Assembly: GCA_014381035.1 (NCBI GenBank)
Contig: JACMIS010000906.1
Span: 1 to 9,359, forward strand
Length of the DNA: 9,359 nucleotides
Reading direction: 5' to 3'
DNA from: Armatimonadota bacterium
Lineage (GTDB): Bacteria; Armatimonadota; Armatimonadia; Armatimonadales; Armatimonadaceae
Made by a program: the position numbers and the translations under genes. The notes beneath the pieces are model-generated. The model was not told where the DNA came from, made no database searches, and saw only the letters and a program-made list of their open reading frames with translations. Below, piece after piece: positions 6,301-9,359 of the stretch (its first letter is position 1; the number at the start of each line of letters is the position of its first letter).

Positions 6301-7580
6301 TTATTCGAAGGGCTTTTTGCGTGATGTCAGGAGTCGCGCTGATAGCTTCGCGGATAGACAACCTTTGTCGCGGGTGAGTTTACCGAGAAGGTTCGTAGCA
6401 AACTTCGGGACGGGTATTCGGTCATCCACGCTGCCTGCGGTGAGGGGCATATCCAGCAGTATCTCCTTCAGTTTGCGAAGACGGAAATCCCACAGCGCAT
6501 CGGGGACGGTCACGCCGACGCCCGCATGGTCCTGATGGTCACAGACGCCCTGTAGCCGGGTGGGTTTGTCATTCAGGAAAAAAACCTTTGACGCGTCAAA
6601 GCGGATGGTGCGAAAACCGCAATGGGTAGTCACCTCATCGGTCTCGCCCCCACTCACAACCCTGGTCTTCACCGAATACAAATTTGGCTTGTCTATCGAC
6701 CTGATTTGTGGGGACGCGACCGGTATCGAGAGCTTTACCACCGTTTGACCCCAGGGGATAGGGTTGCTACGGCACGACCTTCTGCAATCTTTTTACCGTT
6801 TGGATCAGCAAGGGTAACCGCCACGTTAGCGGTGGACGATGCATTTCCGGAGTTTTCCAGTGTCACCTCGATAGGGATTTTCCAGGACCGATTCGCCGAC
6901 CACACCGGATTGGCGTAGACACCATCCGTGACTATATGAACGGGACTGCGCTTGACCAGCCAGGTATGGCGATAGATGCCGCCCTCCTCGTACCACCAGC
7001 CCTCCATGTCGTTGGTGTCCACCCGAACTGCAATCATGTTCAAATCCTCGCTGTATCGGGCAAATGGCGTAAGATCGATAGAGAATGAGCTATACCCACA
7101 CCCGTTACGATGTACCGGTGTGCCGTTGAACCAGACGGTGCAGTGCGTAGACACACCATCAAACTGCAACTCCAGATGCTTGCCACAGTCAGAGGGGTCG
7201 AGTTTGAATTGGCGGCGATACCATCCGATTCCCCGCAGACGATACCCCTGATTGCGGACGGCGTTGGAATCGAACGGCTGCTCGATCACCCAGTCATGAG
7301 GCAGATCAAGTGTCCTCCATTCCCTGTCATCGAGCTGCGGTGCTGCCGCACCCCAGGCTGCTCCTCCTTTGGCACCGCCTTCGGCCTCATCACCATTCGC
7401 TTTGAAGTCGGTGGGCAGGATATCTCCCAAATGGAACCGCCACCCCTGATCCAGCGAAAGGGTTTCTCGCGACGGGAGAGGAGAGCGCGTGTCTTTAGTC
7501 GGGTCACCTACGGTGAACTCGACCCCTGTCAGTGCGGATAGCACTGATCCAAACAGTATGAAGTGAAATATCGGATTCAT
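6301..7580 (-). pseudogene. Broken GH2 beta-galactosidase-like gene
   Basis: Reading leftward from ATG 7580, a signal peptide is followed by a GH2 sugar-binding domain (QGWRFHLGD, LPHDWVIEQPFD, GIGWYRRQF, VWFNGTPV, WWYEEGGIYR) and an Ig-like domain. This frame stops at 6735-6737. The family sequence resumes in another frame (VVKLSIPVASPQ, GFRTIRFD, LQGVCDHQDHAGVG, VPDALWDFRLRKLKE). One added base at the A run opposite 6744-6746 would join the two frames as V-K-T-V-V-K, so a one-base deletion is likely. After about 6463 the homology ends abruptly: the expected GCNAIRCSHNPP segment, the rest of the barrel and both catalytic Glu residues are absent. About 54 unrelated codons follow to a TAA at 6301. 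The gene begins 9 bp after the GH44 stop with no clear Shine-Dalgarno, so translation was probably coupled. As it stands it cannot make an active enzyme. Confidence 0.85.
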
Positions 7581-7589
7581 AGAGCGGAG

Positions 7590-9359
7590 TTAGCGACTTT
7601 GTTTTGCGGGGAGCGAGTTGGGAACGCCGATCACGATCCAGCCCGATTGCGTCTCGTTCTGTCCGGAGGGTGTCTTCGCGGTGACAGTGAAGCGGTAGAA
7701 TCCGGGTTTGTTCCCAGCAACGACCCGGATTGCCCCTGGCTTGCCCGGTGTAACCGGCGAAGGGCTTGCCGTCATCGAAATGCCACGCTCGGCCTGGATA
7801 CCAACAATCTTGAGACTGCCTTTGGGAGTGCTTACATGGATCGGCAGGGTCGCCCGCGCTCCAGTGATCATCATCAGAGCGTCGGGGGAGACGGACCAGT
7901 TCACAGTTCCCGGCGCGGCTTTCCCGTTCAGGACTAAGAGCGTCTGCGAATAGGGCGGGAAGGTGCAGGAATCCTGTGGCTTGAGTGGCGCGGAAGTGGT
8001 GATCGTCTTCGCGTCCCCGATACGTTTGTGTGCGACCATCTGTGTCGGCTGGAAACCAACGGTTTTGATTTTAGCGGTCACGGCACGCTTCGGGTCCTTA
8101 TTGATCACCATCACCGTCATCCGACGACCATCCCCGGTAACGGAGGCGTAGCTGGTGAGCAGGTCGAGACTGAGACTGGTCTTAACCTCCACCGAAAGCG
8201 GTGCGAAATCCTTGTACATCTCCAGCGCCAGACTGCCCAGCGTGTCCGGTTGCGGCGCGATAAATCGCGTTGCGATGTCCACCTTTTCCCGGCCGAAGAC
8301 GCCGTAGCTATCTGCTTCTGCCAACGATTCAACCACACCGTTGTCATTCCAGTAACACCACTCCGTGATGGCAAACTGCGTGCCCGGATAGATGGCGTTG
8401 ACCATGGCGCGGAACCGGGGAATGATCGCCGGTATATTCTTATTCGGCTGGGTCGATGTGGCATTGCCACTGGCTCCGATCCCGCCTTCGCTGGGGAACG
8501 TCGGGTCCCACATCCCGCGCGGCGAACGGATCTTTCTGGCGTCCCCCTCCGCGGTGGATACCCCGTTTGTTTCATAGTCGCCGTAGGCGTGGATATCAAA
8601 GATATCAAGGGTCCGCTTACCGCTCTTGCGGTCGGCGGCGGCGATCTCGCCAAGCCACCAGGGGAGATAATCGACACCCCCATGCGCCGCCTTGTCGGCA
8701 CCGCCGGCGGCACTGTTCCAGTAGAACCACCAGCCACAGACGGTCGGTCCGGCGATTTTAGCACTGGGATCGATGGATTGAATCAGCCGTGCCATCTGCA
8801 GGTACTTATCGCGCATCTCGACATAATTCACCTTTTTGGGGTGGATATCCCGATGCGTACCGTCCCAGATTTCCGGCTCATTGTCGAACTCGTAGAAATG
8901 GGGGTACGAACCGAAGGCAGCTTTGAGCTGTTCGATCCACTCGGAGCGGTAGATCGTGCCCGGTAGATCGCCCGGCGCGGGACGATCACGGAGGGGAACA
9001 TAGGCGTCGTTCGGGTCGTTCGTCAGGATCGGCGTACCATCGAGACGTACTCCGTTTCCAGCATCGGGACGCTCTGGATCTACCTTTTGTTGCTTTCCAT
9101 ACTTCTGGACACTGTAGCTACGCAGTCCTGCCGCCTTCGGTGTCCAGTCCACCATCGGTATCCCGATCATAGCGGCGGAGCCGCCGCTCTGTACCATCTT
9201 GACCCACTCGATGGTGCTCTCATCACCGAAGTTCTCAAAGTACCAGTCCGCACCCGTGTTGCGAATGCGCTGTTTCCAGTTGTGTGTGGTGGCGATGTTG
9301 CCCCCCCAGCGGCTCAGGCGCGTGCCGGTCTTGCGCAGAAATGCGGCGTCTTTGGGAAA
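7590..9359 (-). CDS. GH44 family glycoside hydrolase (endoglucanase/xyloglucanase-like), 5' end outside window
   Basis: This reading frame is open from the right edge to TAA 7590-7592 and encodes 589 residues of the C-terminal part; start and signal peptide lie outside. GH44 features include RWGGN near the window edge, DWYFEN, EFDNEPEIWDGTHRDIHP with the acid/base Glu (codon 8879-8877), DIFDIHAYGDYE, and FAITEWCYWND with the nucleophile Glu (codon 8363-8361). A beta-sandwich domain follows, and then a C-terminal Ig-like region ending in GWIVIGVP. GH44 enzymes cleave beta-1,4-glucans and xyloglucan, usually outside the cell, with retention of configuration. An internal Met at 9197 is not the start, because GH44 core sequence lies upstream of it. 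The gene leads an operon with the GH2 gene 9 bp downstream. Confidence 0.9.
   Translation of the reverse strand, partial: FPKDAAFLRKTGTRLSRWGGNIATTHNWKQRIRNTGADWYFENFGDESTIEWVKMVQSGGSAAMIGIPMVDWTPKAAGLRSYSVQKYGKQQKVDPERPDAGNGVRLDGTPILTNDPNDAYVPLRDRPAPGDLPGTIYRSEWIEQLKAAFGSYPHFYEFDNEPEIWDGTHRDIHPKKVNYVEMRDKYLQMARLIQSIDPSAKIAGPTVCGWWFYWNSAAGGADKAAHGGVDYLPWWLGEIAAADRKSGKRTLDIFDIHAYGDYETNGVSTAEGDARKIRSPRGMWDPTFPSEGGIGASGNATSTQPNKNIPAIIPRFRAMVNAIYPGTQFAITEWCYWNDNGVVESLAEADSYGVFGREKVDIATRFIAPQPDTLGSLALEMYKDFAPLSVEVKTSLSLDLLTSYASVTGDGRRMTVMVINKDPKRAVTAKIKTVGFQPTQMVAHKRIGDAKTITTSAPLKPQDSCTFPPYSQTLLVLNGKAAPGTVNWSVSPDALMMITGARATLPIHVSTPKGSLKIVGIQAERGISMTASPSPVTPGKPGAIRVVAGNKPGFYRFTVTAKTPSGQNETQSGWIVIGVPNSLPAKQSR

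Noticed and set aside
6735..6750. Programmed ribosomal frameshift joining the two GH2 frames
   Set aside because: The site lacks a convincing slippery heptamer, and the downstream frame loses the catalytic barrel anyway, so recoding would not yield an active enzyme. Gene decay or a sequencing error is simpler.
8028..8966. Long plus-strand open frame opposite the GH44 gene
   Set aside because: It is the mirror of a strongly conserved GH44 core and has no motif of its own.
1..9359. CRISPR array, tRNA/rRNA gene, or insertion sequence
   Set aside because: I saw no regularly spaced direct repeats, tRNA-like cloverleaf, rRNA stretch, transposase or terminal inverted repeats in the window.

Overview
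The window is a moderately GC-rich bacterial chromosome segment. Most starts have a purine-rich Shine-Dalgarno. No ribosomal or phylogenetic marker gene is present, so the phylum cannot be fixed. The gene mix (DUF2382/YflT stress proteins, a bacterial yellow/royal-jelly propeller, secreted GH44 and GH2 enzymes, a KDG kinase) suits a free-living, stress-tolerant, plant-polymer-degrading soil or surface bacterium. Armatimonadota, Acidobacteriota or a similar phylum is a guess only.

Left part (1-4533, + strand). Two tandem DUF2382 stress-protein genes (142-600 and 640-1764) come first. The first starts in an ATGA overlap with what may be the tail of an upstream gene. A strong 15-bp hairpin (1778-1812) closes this pair. 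Next come a small cupin (1831-2175) and, 24 bp later, a secreted yellow/MRJP-like beta-propeller (2200-3513), probably co-transcribed. An elaborate inverted repeat (3529-3590) separates these from a classical SDR oxidoreductase (3616-4497), which ends at an 11-bp perfect hairpin (4503-4533).

Middle (4540-5265). Two small genes on the minus strand (5157-4837, then 4821-4540) form a tight operon with good Shine-Dalgarnos and no recognisable family. They diverge from a sugar kinase. The divergent gap contains a palindrome ACTGT-N8-ACAGT at 5196-5213 that matches the CTGT-N8-ACAG form of a LexA/SOS box.

Right part (5266-9359). A KdgK-type 2-keto-3-deoxygluconate kinase (+) converges on a minus-strand glycoside hydrolase operon. 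That operon holds a GH44 endoglucanase-like gene, cut by the window's right edge, followed 9 bp later by a GH2 beta-galactosidase-like gene. The GH2 gene is broken twice: a one-base frameshift near 6744-6746, and loss of the catalytic barrel after about 6463.

Taken together, the left half looks like a stress or envelope-protection cluster and the right half like a carbohydrate-use cluster. No complete, clearly new system is demonstrable. The best leads are the two orphan small proteins with the SOS-box-like operator, the competing stem-loops before the SDR gene, and the decaying GH2 gene.
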